From the NCBI GenBank assembly GCA_963835165.1, contig CAWIGD010000070.1, positions 62,001 through 126,000 on the forward strand: DNA of 64,000 bases. Reading direction: 5' to 3'. Below the pieces are notes generated by a model. The model worked only from the letters and a program-made list of their open reading frames with translations, did not search any database and had not been told where the DNA came from. A program made the translations under genes and the position numbers. Source of the stretch: VAZQ01 sp963835165 (lineage in GTDB: Bacteria > Pseudomonadota > Alphaproteobacteria > Rhizobiales > Xanthobacteraceae). The stretch's first letter is position 1. The number at the start of each line of letters is the position of its first letter. Shown here one piece after another: positions 28,441-36,325 of this stretch.

Positions 28441-29333
28441 GCGCCCTCAACACGGCCTTGCCGCGCGCCAGTCGCCTGGCCGTGCATCGGCGCGTCGCGC
28501 TGGCCATGGTCGTGGTGCCGGCGATCGGGACGCTCGCCGCCCTCGTCCTGGTCTGGCACGTCGGCTGGCCCGGGGCGGTCGCGCTGTGGCTGTTCGCCGG
28601 CTTTTATCTCGTCAGCGCGATCGGCGTCGAGATCGGCTTTCATCGCTATTTCACGCACCGGGCGTTCAAGTGCGGACCGGCGCTGCGGCTGCTCCTCGCC
28701 GCTTTCGGCTCGACCGCCGGCGAGGGACCGGTTCTGTTCTGGGCGGCGACCCATCGCCGCCACCACTCTCACTCCGACACCGAACAGGATCCGCACGGAC
28801 CGAACCGGCCGGGATTCGCCGGGTTCTGGCGCGCGCATGTCGGCTGGCTGTTCGAGCCGCAACCGCAGGACACCGGGCGCTACGTACCCGATCTCATTCG
28901 CGACCGGACGACCTCGCTGGCGAACCGGCTTTATCCCCTGTGGTTCACGTTGGGCCTGGCGCTGCCGGCCGCGATCGGCTTCGCGTTCGAGGGCGGGCGG
29001 GGTGCGCTCGAGGGACTGCTGTGGGGCGGGATGGTCCGCATCTTCGTCGCGCACCAGGCGACCTGGAGCATCAATTCGATGTGCCACCTGTTCGGCGCGC
29101 GGCCGTACGCCACCCACGACGACAGCCGCAATTTCTGGCCGCTCGCGCTGCCGACGCTGGGCGGGGCATGGCACAACAACCACCACGCCTTCCCGCGATC
29201 GGCATTCAACGACTTCACCTGGTGGCAGGTGGATCCGTCGGCTTGGCTCATTCGATTGGCGGCCGCGCTCGGACTGGTATGGGACGTACGGCAGCCGCAG
29301 GCCAGATCCATGCAGGGAGACCAAGTGGCATGA
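28437..29333 (+). CDS. Membrane fatty acyl desaturase, JamB-like
   Basis: 298 residues, membrane di-iron desaturase. Three histidine boxes are present: HRYFTH near residue 67, HRRHHSHSD near residue 104, and HNNHHAF near residue 246. Hydrophobic stretches (VVVPAIGTLAALVLVWHVG; LGLALPAAIGFAF) provide four membrane passes. Sandwiched with ATGA overlaps on both sides between a FAAL and an ACP, it probably acts on an acyl-ACP, as JamB does, rather than on acyl-CoA. Whether it makes a double or a triple bond cannot be told from sequence. Confidence 0.9.
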   Translation: MSALNTALPRASRLAVHRRVALAMVVVPAIGTLAALVLVWHVGWPGAVALWLFAGFYLVSAIGVEIGFHRYFTHRAFKCGPALRLLLAAFGSTAGEGPVLFWAATHRRHHSHSDTEQDPHGPNRPGFAGFWRAHVGWLFEPQPQDTGRYVPDLIRDRTTSLANRLYPLWFTLGLALPAAIGFAFEGGRGALEGLLWGGMVRIFVAHQATWSINSMCHLFGARPYATHDDSRNFWPLALPTLGGAWHNNHHAFPRSAFNDFTWWQVDPSAWLIRLAAALGLVWDVRQPQARSMQGDQVA

Positions 29334-29638
29334 GCGTGCCCGACACGACCACCACGGGTGGCTTCGAGACCATCACCGCCGCGGCGCTCGAGGCCTGGAT
29401 CGCCAACTGGCTGGTGCGCAACGCCGACGTTCCCGCCGCGGACATCAAGCGCGACCTGGAGTTCTTCGACTACGGCCTCGACTCGCTGCATGCGGTCGAT
29501 CTCTCGGGTCACCTCGAAGAGTTGCTCGGCAGGCCGCTCTCGCCCTCGCTGGCATGGGAATTCCCGACCATCTCCGGACTCGCCGCGCACCTCGCCGCGG
29601 GCGGAAGCGGAACGCAGGAAGATTTGGACGCGAGCTGA
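29330..29638 (+). CDS. Acyl carrier protein, JamC-like
   Basis: 102 residues. The phosphopantetheine serine is in FFDYGLDSLHAVDLSG. It has a longer N-terminus than AcpP and a polyketide-type carrier look (AWEFPTISGLAAHLA). ATGA overlap with the desaturase gene. It should carry the acyl group loaded by the FAAL and modified by the desaturase. No polyketide synthase or condensing enzyme lies within the window to receive it. Confidence 0.9.
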   Translation: MSVPDTTTTGGFETITAAALEAWIANWLVRNADVPAADIKRDLEFFDYGLDSLHAVDLSGHLEELLGRPLSPSLAWEFPTISGLAAHLAAGGSGTQEDLDAS

Positions 29639-29683
29639 ATGGCGATGTTGCCGGTGCACGGCACATCTCGGGTTTCATAAGCG

Positions 29684-30235
29684 ATGACCCTGCTGCACGC
29701 CGGCGATGCCAGACATTCCCGACGGCCCGCCGCGTTTCTCGATCGAGACGGCGTGATCAACTACGATGACCAATACATCGGAACGCCCGAGCGGGTCCGT
29801 TGGATGCCCGGCGTCGCGGCCGCAATTTGCCTGCTCAACCAGCGGGGATATTTCGTCTTCATCGTCACCAATCAGGCCGGCATCGCGCATGGTCACTACA
29901 CGGAGCGCGAGGTCATGGATCTGCATAGCTGGATGCGACGAGAGCTGGCTGACAAGGGGGCGCGGATCGACGATCTGCGGTATTGTCCTTACCATCCAGA
30001 CGCAGTCATCGCCGACTATCGGAAAGTCTCCGATTGGAGGAAGCCTGCTCCCGGCATGATCCTGGACCTGATGCGCCACTGGCCGGTCGAGACCAAGGGG
30101 AGTTTTCTCGTGGGCGACCGACCATCCGATATGGAAGCCGCGCGCGCCGCCGGAATCACCGGCCATCTTTTCAAGGGCGGCGACCTGGCGGCATTCGTGG
30201 AGAAATGCCTCCCGGCGGCGGCCGGACGCGGATGA
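29684..30235 (+). CDS. HAD-IIIA phosphatase, GmhB-like with degenerate zinc site
   Basis: 183 residues. HAD motifs: FLDRDGVIN (nucleophile and acid), IVTNQAG, the Lys in WRKPAPGM, and LVGDRPSDMEAA. This is the D,D-heptose-1,7-bisphosphate / histidinol-phosphate phosphatase group. The zinc loop that in GmhB reads CPHHP...CDCRKP is here CPYHP...SDWRKP, so most ligands are lost. The substrate is therefore uncertain. It lies 45 bases behind the ACP gene and may belong to that operon. Confidence 0.82.
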   Translation: MTLLHAGDARHSRRPAAFLDRDGVINYDDQYIGTPERVRWMPGVAAAICLLNQRGYFVFIVTNQAGIAHGHYTEREVMDLHSWMRRELADKGARIDDLRYCPYHPDAVIADYRKVSDWRKPAPGMILDLMRHWPVETKGSFLVGDRPSDMEAARAAGITGHLFKGGDLAAFVEKCLPAAAGRG

Positions 30236-30369
30236 ACTGGTGGACGTCGACAATGAGACGCGCCGCGGTGGCTCGCGATTCCGCCGGAGATCGATCGGCC
30301 GTTGCCGGTGAATGCCTGAATGGGGCGGGCGCCAATGCCTGAAAGCGTTCAGCGCCGCGCGCCGGCGGC

Positions 30370-31281
30370 TCAGTTCAGCCGGGCGGGCCGGTGGGGAGGC
30401 TGGTCGGGCTGATCGGGCGAGAGCGATGGCGCCCCGCCCTGCGGCCGCAGGCGCGCGCCCGGGTCCGGGCTCGCCAGCGCCGCGCTCGCGGTCGCCGCGT
30501 CCTTGCGCTCATGCCTGCGGTAGGAGAGCCAGCCCACCGGCAGGCTGGCGAGATAGAGCACGGTGCCGATGGTGAGCACGATCCATGGATAGGACACCAG
30601 CAGCGCGAAAAACAGCACCACCGCCACGAACACCGGCAGCACCATCTCGGGCGCCACGCGCTTGCCGACCCGCTTGCCGGAGAATACCGGCAGCCGCGAC
30701 ACCATCAGGAAGGCGATGGCGAGCGTGTAGACCAGGGTCACCGGCGCCACGAACGCCAGCCGCGGCATGCCGAGGAAATAGACGTAGATCGGCAGCAGCA
30801 CGGTAATGGCGCCGGCGGGCGCCGGCACGCCGACGAAGAAGTTTCCCGCCCACGCCGGCTTGTTCGGATCGTCGATCATCACGTTGAAGCGCGCGAGCCG
30901 AAGCCCGGTGCAGATCGCAAACACCATGGCCGCGATCCAGCCGGCATTGCCGAGCTCGTGCAGCCCCCAGAAGTACAGGATCAGCGCGGGCGCCACCCCG
31001 AAATTGACGAAGTCGGCGAGGCTGTCGAGCTCGGCGCCGAAGCGCGACGTGCCCTTGAGCATGCGCGCGACCCGCCCGTCGATGCCGTCGAGCAGCGCGG
31101 CGAAGACGATCGCGGCGACAGCCCATTCGAGCTTGTCCTCGACCGAGAGCCGGATCGCCGTCAGTCCGGCGCACAGCGCCAGCAACGTGATCAGGTTCGG
31201 CACCAGCGTGCGCACCGGGATGAGCCGGAAACGCCGGCGCCTGGCATCGACGCGGTCGGGATCGAACGGCGAGTATGGCAT
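30370..31281 (-). CDS. pssA: CDP-diacylglycerol-serine O-phosphatidyltransferase
   Basis: 303 residues. The CDP-alcohol phosphatidyltransferase motif is complete: DGRVARMLKGTSRFGAELDS followed by LAD. About eight membrane segments and a proline-rich C-terminal tail. It makes phosphatidylserine, which the decarboxylase encoded immediately upstream turns into phosphatidylethanolamine. The start at 31281 (MPYSPFDPDRVDARRRR) is preferred to 31314. Confidence 0.92.
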   Translation of the reverse strand: MPYSPFDPDRVDARRRRFRLIPVRTLVPNLITLLALCAGLTAIRLSVEDKLEWAVAAIVFAALLDGIDGRVARMLKGTSRFGAELDSLADFVNFGVAPALILYFWGLHELGNAGWIAAMVFAICTGLRLARFNVMIDDPNKPAWAGNFFVGVPAPAGAITVLLPIYVYFLGMPRLAFVAPVTLVYTLAIAFLMVSRLPVFSGKRVGKRVAPEMVLPVFVAVVLFFALLVSYPWIVLTIGTVLYLASLPVGWLSYRRHERKDAATASAALASPDPGARLRPQGGAPSLSPDQPDQPPHRPARLN

Positions 31282-31355
31282 GCCGTGAGTATAGCGGACG
31301 GCGCGCGGCGGCACCAGCCGCGGCTTTGCGCTCCTTATCCTAGCAAGTAACGAGG

Positions 31356-32054
31356 TTAACCCACGCGGAAGGTGCGCTGGGGATCGCCGGCGCGCAGATC
31401 GGCGATGATGGTCTCGCCGGCGATGGCGGTCTGTCCCTCGGCCACCAGCGGCCGTACGCCGTCAGGCAGATAGACGTCGAGGCGCGAGCCGAAGCGGATC
31501 ATGCCGATGCGCTCGCCGACGCCGACGGTGGCACCCGCGCGCACGAAGCAGAGAATCCGACGGGCGACCAGCCCGGCGATCTGCACGACGCCGATCCGGC
31601 CCTTATCGGTCGCGATGACGAGGGAGTTGCGCTCGTTGTTCTCGCTCGCCTTGTCGAGGTCGGCGCTGAGAAAGGCGCCGGGGTGATAGGCGATGCGCTC
31701 GATCTTGCCGGTCACCGGGCTGCGGTTCACGTGACAGTCGAACACGCTCATGAAGATCGACACCCGCGGCAGCGGCCGCTCGCCGAGCTCGAGGTCCTTC
31801 GGCGGTACCGCGTTGGTGATGCGGCTCACGCGGCCATCGGCGGGCGATACCACGATGCCCTCGCGCACCGGCGTCACCCGCTCGGGATCGCGAAAGAAAT
31901 AGATGCACCAGAGTGTCGCCATGGTGCCGAGCCAGCCCAGCGGCGACCACAGCCAGAACAGGAACAGGCTGATGAGAGCGAAGACGCCGATGAACGGCAG
32001 GCCCTCACGATGGACCGGCGCCAGCTGGGAGCGGATGGAGGCGAGAACCGACAT
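31356..32054 (-). CDS. psd: Phosphatidylserine decarboxylase proenzyme (short type)
   Basis: 232 residues. Self-cleaving pyruvoyl enzyme; the cleavage Gly-Ser is in IRFGSRLDVYLP near the C-terminus, and VSIFMSVFDCHVNRSP is the usual substrate region. A membrane hairpin (FIGVFALISLFLFWLWSPLGW) lies near the N-terminus. The ATG at 32054 lies 2 bases after the ABC transporter stop; a GTG at 32060 that overlaps this stop is the alternative. The order exporter-psd-pssA gives a phosphatidylethanolamine unit. Confidence 0.93.
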   Translation of the reverse strand: MSVLASIRSQLAPVHREGLPFIGVFALISLFLFWLWSPLGWLGTMATLWCIYFFRDPERVTPVREGIVVSPADGRVSRITNAVPPKDLELGERPLPRVSIFMSVFDCHVNRSPVTGKIERIAYHPGAFLSADLDKASENNERNSLVIATDKGRIGVVQIAGLVARRILCFVRAGATVGVGERIGMIRFGSRLDVYLPDGVRPLVAEGQTAIAGETIIADLRAGDPQRTFRVG

Positions 32055-32056
32055 GA

Positions 32057-34048
32057 TCACTCCGCTGCGTCGGCACGGTCGATCGGCGGCTCGGGCCGGG
32101 GCTCGTCATCCGGCGGCTCGGCCAGAACCTCGGCGACCGTCGGCGGATTGCGGTTGGGGGCAGCCGGCTCGTCGTCGACCAGCGCCAGTTTCTCGCGCGC
32201 CTGCGCAGCCTCGCGCTGCCGGTTCCACATGCTGGCGTAGAGCCCGGCCTGGGCGAGGAGCTGGTGGTGGGTCCCGCGCTCAACGATGACGCCGCGGTCG
32301 AGCACGATGATCTCGTCGGCGCCGATGATGGTGGAGAGGCGATGGGCGATCACCAACGTGGTGCGATTCTCGGACACCCGTTCGAGCGCGTCCTGGATAT
32401 CCCGTTCGGTGTGGCTGTCGAGCGCGGAGGTCGCCTCGTCGAGCAGCAGGATCGGCGGCGCCTTCAGGATCGTGCGGGCGATGGCGACGCGCTGCTTCTC
32501 GCCGCCCGAGAGCTTCAGGCCGCGCTCCCCCACCTCGGTGTCGTAGCCCTTGGGCGAGAGCCGGATGAAATCGTCGATCTGGGCGAGCCGCGCCGCCTCC
32601 TCGACCTCAGTATCGCTCGCCTCCCAGCGGCCGTAACGGATGTTGTAGCGGATGGTGTCGTTGAACAGGACGGTGTCCTGCGGCACCATTCCGATCGCCG
32701 ACCGCAGCGATTTCTGCGTGACGTCGCGGATGTCCTGGCCGTCGATCGAGATGCGTCCGCCGCTGACCTCATAGAAGCGGAACAGCAGGCGCGAGATGGT
32801 CGACTTGCCGGCGCCGGAGGGACCGACCACCGCCACCCGATGCCCGGCGGGAACCTCGAAGCTGATGCCCCTGAGGATTTCCCGCTCGGGGTCGTAGGAA
32901 AACGAAACATTCTCGAAGCGGATCGCACCTCGCTTGATGGCGAGCGGCTTGGCCCCGGGCTTGTCCTTGATCTCCGGCTCGCGCGCAAGAATGGCGAACA
33001 TCTTCTCGATATCGATCACCGCCTGCTTGATCTCGCGGTAGACCATGCCCATGAAATTGAGCGGCTGGTAGAGCTGGATCATCATGGCGTTGATCATGAC
33101 GAAATCGCCGACGGTGTTGGTGCCTTGCTTGATGCCGTAGGCGCACATCACCATGACGGCGGCGAGGCCGATGGTGAAGATGGTGGCCTGCCCGGCGTTG
33201 AGCACGGCGAGCGAGACGTAGGCCTGGACGCTCGCCTTCTCGTAACGCGCCATCGAACGGTCGTAGCGGCTGGCCTCGCGCTCCTCGGCGACGAAATATT
33301 TCACCGTCTCGTAGTTGAGCAGCGAGTCGACCGCCTTGACGTTGGCGTCGGTGTCGCTGTCGTTCATCCGGCGGCGAATATTGATGCGCCACTCGGTCGC
33401 CTTGTAGGTGTACGCCATGTAGAGCGCGACGACGCCGAGAATGACGACGACGTAGCGCCAGTCGAACTGATAGAGCAGCACGACCACGATCAGCGCGAGT
33501 TCGATGATGGTCGGCACGAGCTGCATGATTACCATGCGCACGATGGTCTCGATGGCATTGCGGCCGCGTTCGAGCACCCGCGTCAGGCCACCGGTCTTGC
33601 GCTCGAGATGGAAGCGCAGCGAGAGCTGGTGCATGTGCTCGAACGTGCGGAAGGCGAGCCGCCGCACGGCGTTCATCGCCACCTGGGCGAAGATGCCGTC
33701 GCGCGCCTGGGTGAGGAGCGCCATCAGAATGCGCATCCCGCCGTAGGCGATGGTCATCGCCACCGGCGCCGCAAACACCCACAGCAGCCAGGACGACGGC
33801 GCCACCGGCGCGGTTCCCTCGCCGGTAAGCGCGTCGGTCGCCCATTTGAAGGTGAAGGGCACCGCGATGGTCGCGAGCTTGGCCGCGAGCAGGAGCAGCA
33901 TCGAGAATCCGACCCGCCACTGCAGGTCTGGACGGTCGGCCGGCCAGATGAACGGCCACAGGCCGCGCATGATCGCGACGAGCGAGCCGCCGTCCTCGAC
34001 GGACACCTCTCGCTTCAACGCTTCGCTCGATCGCGGCTGGGAATCCAT
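32057..34048 (-). CDS. ABC exporter, Atm1/HMT1 type (fused permease-ATPase)
   Basis: 663 residues. N-terminal six-helix exporter domain, C-terminal ATPase with Walker A GPSGAGKST, signature LSGGEKQR, Walker B ILLLDEATSALD and H-loop VIAHRLS. The N-terminal PFTFKWATDALTGEG and the membrane-domain sequence fit Atm1-like exporters that move glutathione-metal or glutathione-persulfide species. The ATG at 34048 is used; an in-frame ATG at 34102 adds an arginine-rich stretch that looks non-coding. Confidence 0.9.
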   Translation of the reverse strand: MDSQPRSSEALKREVSVEDGGSLVAIMRGLWPFIWPADRPDLQWRVGFSMLLLLAAKLATIAVPFTFKWATDALTGEGTAPVAPSSWLLWVFAAPVAMTIAYGGMRILMALLTQARDGIFAQVAMNAVRRLAFRTFEHMHQLSLRFHLERKTGGLTRVLERGRNAIETIVRMVIMQLVPTIIELALIVVVLLYQFDWRYVVVILGVVALYMAYTYKATEWRINIRRRMNDSDTDANVKAVDSLLNYETVKYFVAEEREASRYDRSMARYEKASVQAYVSLAVLNAGQATIFTIGLAAVMVMCAYGIKQGTNTVGDFVMINAMMIQLYQPLNFMGMVYREIKQAVIDIEKMFAILAREPEIKDKPGAKPLAIKRGAIRFENVSFSYDPEREILRGISFEVPAGHRVAVVGPSGAGKSTISRLLFRFYEVSGGRISIDGQDIRDVTQKSLRSAIGMVPQDTVLFNDTIRYNIRYGRWEASDTEVEEAARLAQIDDFIRLSPKGYDTEVGERGLKLSGGEKQRVAIARTILKAPPILLLDEATSALDSHTERDIQDALERVSENRTTLVIAHRLSTIIGADEIIVLDRGVIVERGTHHQLLAQAGLYASMWNRQREAAQAREKLALVDDEPAAPNRNPPTVAEVLAEPPDDEPRPEPPIDRADAAE

Positions 34049-34228
34049 TCTCGCTGGCCCGGAGTGACGGGCCGCAGGGGCGAACCGTCGAACCTTCCTC
34101 ATATAGAGATTTTCCAGACTGCAATCACCCCACAGGAGAAAATCCAGCCATCAAATGGTGATTGACCGCCATGGTTATGCCACCCGGCGGCTTGACGGGC
34201 CGCTCCGGTGAGGCCACATCCATCGCCT

Positions 34229-34834
34229 ATGAGCATAATCAAATCGATCTGCGTCTACTGCGCCTCCGGTCCCGGCAATAACCCAGCCTTCATGGAAGCG
34301 GCGACGCGCTTCGGACGGATCCTGGCCGAGAACGGCATCCGGCTCGTCTACGGCGGCGGGGCGGTCGGCCTGATGGGCGCGCTGGCCGAATCGGTCCTCG
34401 ACCACGGCGGCCTGGTGACGGGGGTGATCCCGGATTTTCTGGTCAACCGCGAGCACATGCTGGCGCGCGTGCAGGAGCGAATCATCACGCCGGACATGCA
34501 CGAGCGCAAGCGGGTGATGTTCGAGCGCGCGGACGCCTTCGTCGCGCTGCCCGGCGGCGTCGGCACGCTCGAGGAACTGGTCGAGCAGCTGACCTGGGCG
34601 CAGCTCGGCCGGCACAAGAAGCCGATTCTGATTCTCAACGTCGCCCGGTTCTGGGACCCGCTGTGCGTGCTGCTCGACCAAATGGAGAAGCTCGCATTCA
34701 TCCGCCCTGGCCTCTCGGTCAACTACCTGGTGACCGACCGGGTCGAGGCGATCCTGCCGCACCTCCTCGAGGCGGCGCGCGCGGTGTCGGAGGCGGACAA
34801 GGAGATGACCCCGGTCGCGGCCGAGCGGATGTAG
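34229..34834 (+). CDS. LOG-family protein (cytokinin riboside 5'-monophosphate phosphoribohydrolase type)
   Basis: 201 residues. The family signature PGGVGTLEEL is intact, as is SICVYCASGPGNNPAF at the start and YGGGAVGLMGALAESV. LOG proteins split nucleoside monophosphates to free base and ribose phosphate; in bacteria this may be housekeeping or yield cytokinins. The ATG at 34229 is preferred to a GTG at 34208. Divergent from the ABC exporter. Confidence 0.9.
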   Translation: MSIIKSICVYCASGPGNNPAFMEAATRFGRILAENGIRLVYGGGAVGLMGALAESVLDHGGLVTGVIPDFLVNREHMLARVQERIITPDMHERKRVMFERADAFVALPGGVGTLEELVEQLTWAQLGRHKKPILILNVARFWDPLCVLLDQMEKLAFIRPGLSVNYLVTDRVEAILPHLLEAARAVSEADKEMTPVAAERM

Positions 34835-34876
34835 CGCGCGCCGACGACAGCCCGGCGCGAGCGCGCTCTTCTTTCA

Positions 34877-35914
34877 TCAGCGGCAGCCGGGCTTGCCATC
34901 GTCATGGACGAGCCGGAACGGCCCGAGCTCGGCGGCAACCTCGCCCACCCAGCCGGCAGGCGCGATCCTGCCGATCGGCACCCGGTCGGCGACAAGCCTC
35001 TCCTTGAAAAACGTGTCTTGGATATCGCTGACACTCGCTTCGAAAATCCGCCCGTGCACGTCGGTTGCGCCCCATTCGATCTGGTTGATCAGCGCGGGAT
35101 CCTTGACGTCGGAATACTGCGCCAGAATGCGCGTGATCTCATCCCGGTTCGGACCGCGGTGGTAGGCGTTGCAATAGTCGCGCACCCCCCGCAACGTCGC
35201 CCGCACGAACTTCCGCGCCGCGTCCTCGTTCTGGCGCGTCCAGTCCGTGTTCATCTGCCACACCGACACCAGGACCGGCTGCGCATTGATCTTGCTGTCG
35301 GCATTGATCCATTTCACCCCGATCCCCTTGGCCTCGACCTGATCCTGCAGCGGAGAGATCATCAGCGCAGCGTCGACCGCGCCGGTCGTGAGCGCGGTCG
35401 CCATCTGGCCGAAGGGAATGTATTTCAATTCGATATCTCCGAGCGAAAGGCCGCCGGCTTCCAGGATCTTGACGAGCTCATAGACGAGGATCGCGCCGCG
35501 GGCGGCCACCGCCACGGTGCGGCCCTTGAGGTCGGCCGGCTCCCGGAGCTTCGCTTTCAGATCGGGACGAATCATCAGGTAATGGAAGTAGGGGCTGGTC
35601 GCCCGCGCCATGAGCAGGCCGATCGGGAGACCCTTGCTGAGCGAATTGAAGAAGCCGGCCGAGAGCGCGCCGCCGATGACCTGCAGCCGGTTCGTTGCAA
35701 GCAGCACGGCCATGTCGCTCGACGTCCCGCTCATCTCCATTTGCACGTCGAGGCCGGCCTCGCGGTAATATCCCTTCTCCAACGCCACATAGAGCGGCGC
35801 GCCGGACAGCGACGGGTTGTCGCCGACCACGATCTTTGGCGCGCCCTGACCGGAGGCGGCGGTGGACAGAGCGGCCGCGAGCATCATCGCCAAGGTCAGG
35901 ACATGCACCAGCAT
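34877..35914 (-). CDS. NMT1/TauA-type ABC transporter substrate-binding protein
   Basis: 345 residues. Signal peptide MLVHVLTLAMMLAAALSTA, then PKIVVGDNPSLSGAPLYVAL and the NMT1 core with KLREPADLKGRTVAV. Such proteins bind nitrate, sulfonates, pyrimidine precursors or other small molecules. GGAAGA precedes the ATG at 35914. No permease or ATPase is near. It is the last gene of the long minus-strand operon starting at cysS. Confidence 0.85.
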   Translation of the reverse strand: MLVHVLTLAMMLAAALSTAASGQGAPKIVVGDNPSLSGAPLYVALEKGYYREAGLDVQMEMSGTSSDMAVLLATNRLQVIGGALSAGFFNSLSKGLPIGLLMARATSPYFHYLMIRPDLKAKLREPADLKGRTVAVAARGAILVYELVKILEAGGLSLGDIELKYIPFGQMATALTTGAVDAALMISPLQDQVEAKGIGVKWINADSKINAQPVLVSVWQMNTDWTRQNEDAARKFVRATLRGVRDYCNAYHRGPNRDEITRILAQYSDVKDPALINQIEWGATDVHGRIFEASVSDIQDTFFKERLVADRVPIGRIAPAGWVGEVAAELGPFRLVHDDGKPGCR

Positions 35915-35934
35915 CGATGTTCTTCCGTTACAGG

Positions 35935-36318
35935 TCACGCATCGGCCTTCAGAAACGTCACAGCTTCGACGCGGTTGCCGTCCGGATCGCGGATGAAGCC
36001 GGCGTAATAACCGTCACCGTGTTGCGGTCGCAAGCCCGGCGCGCCATCGGAGGTGCCGCCGGCGGCGAGCGCGGCCGCATGGAAGGCGTCGACCAGTTCC
36101 GCGGTGCGCACGCGCAGCCCCACATGCGAGCCGCAATCATTGGCAATCTCACCCATGCTCGTGCGCAGATTGATCCAAAACTCGGGGTAGGCCTTGCCGA
36201 AGCCCACGGTGGCCGGGCGGACTTCCAGCTTCCCGTAGCCGATCGCACCCAGCACCGTCTCATAGAAGCGGGCCGCCCGGTCGAGGTCGCGGACGGCGAT
36301 GGAAACGTGGTCGATCAT
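35935..36318 (-). CDS. VOC-family (glyoxalase/bleomycin resistance-like) protein
   Basis: 127 residues. The opening IDHVSIAVRDLDRAARFYE with an N-terminal His and the end GYYAGFIRDPDGNRVEAV with Glu are the VOC metal-site frame. Function open: lyase, dioxygenase or drug binding. It sits 7 bases after cimA and 20 bases before the binding-protein gene, so it is in the operon. Confidence 0.88.
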   Translation of the reverse strand: MIDHVSIAVRDLDRAARFYETVLGAIGYGKLEVRPATVGFGKAYPEFWINLRTSMGEIANDCGSHVGLRVRTAELVDAFHAAALAAGGTSDGAPGLRPQHGDGYYAGFIRDPDGNRVEAVTFLKADA

Positions 36319-36325
36319 CGAAGGC

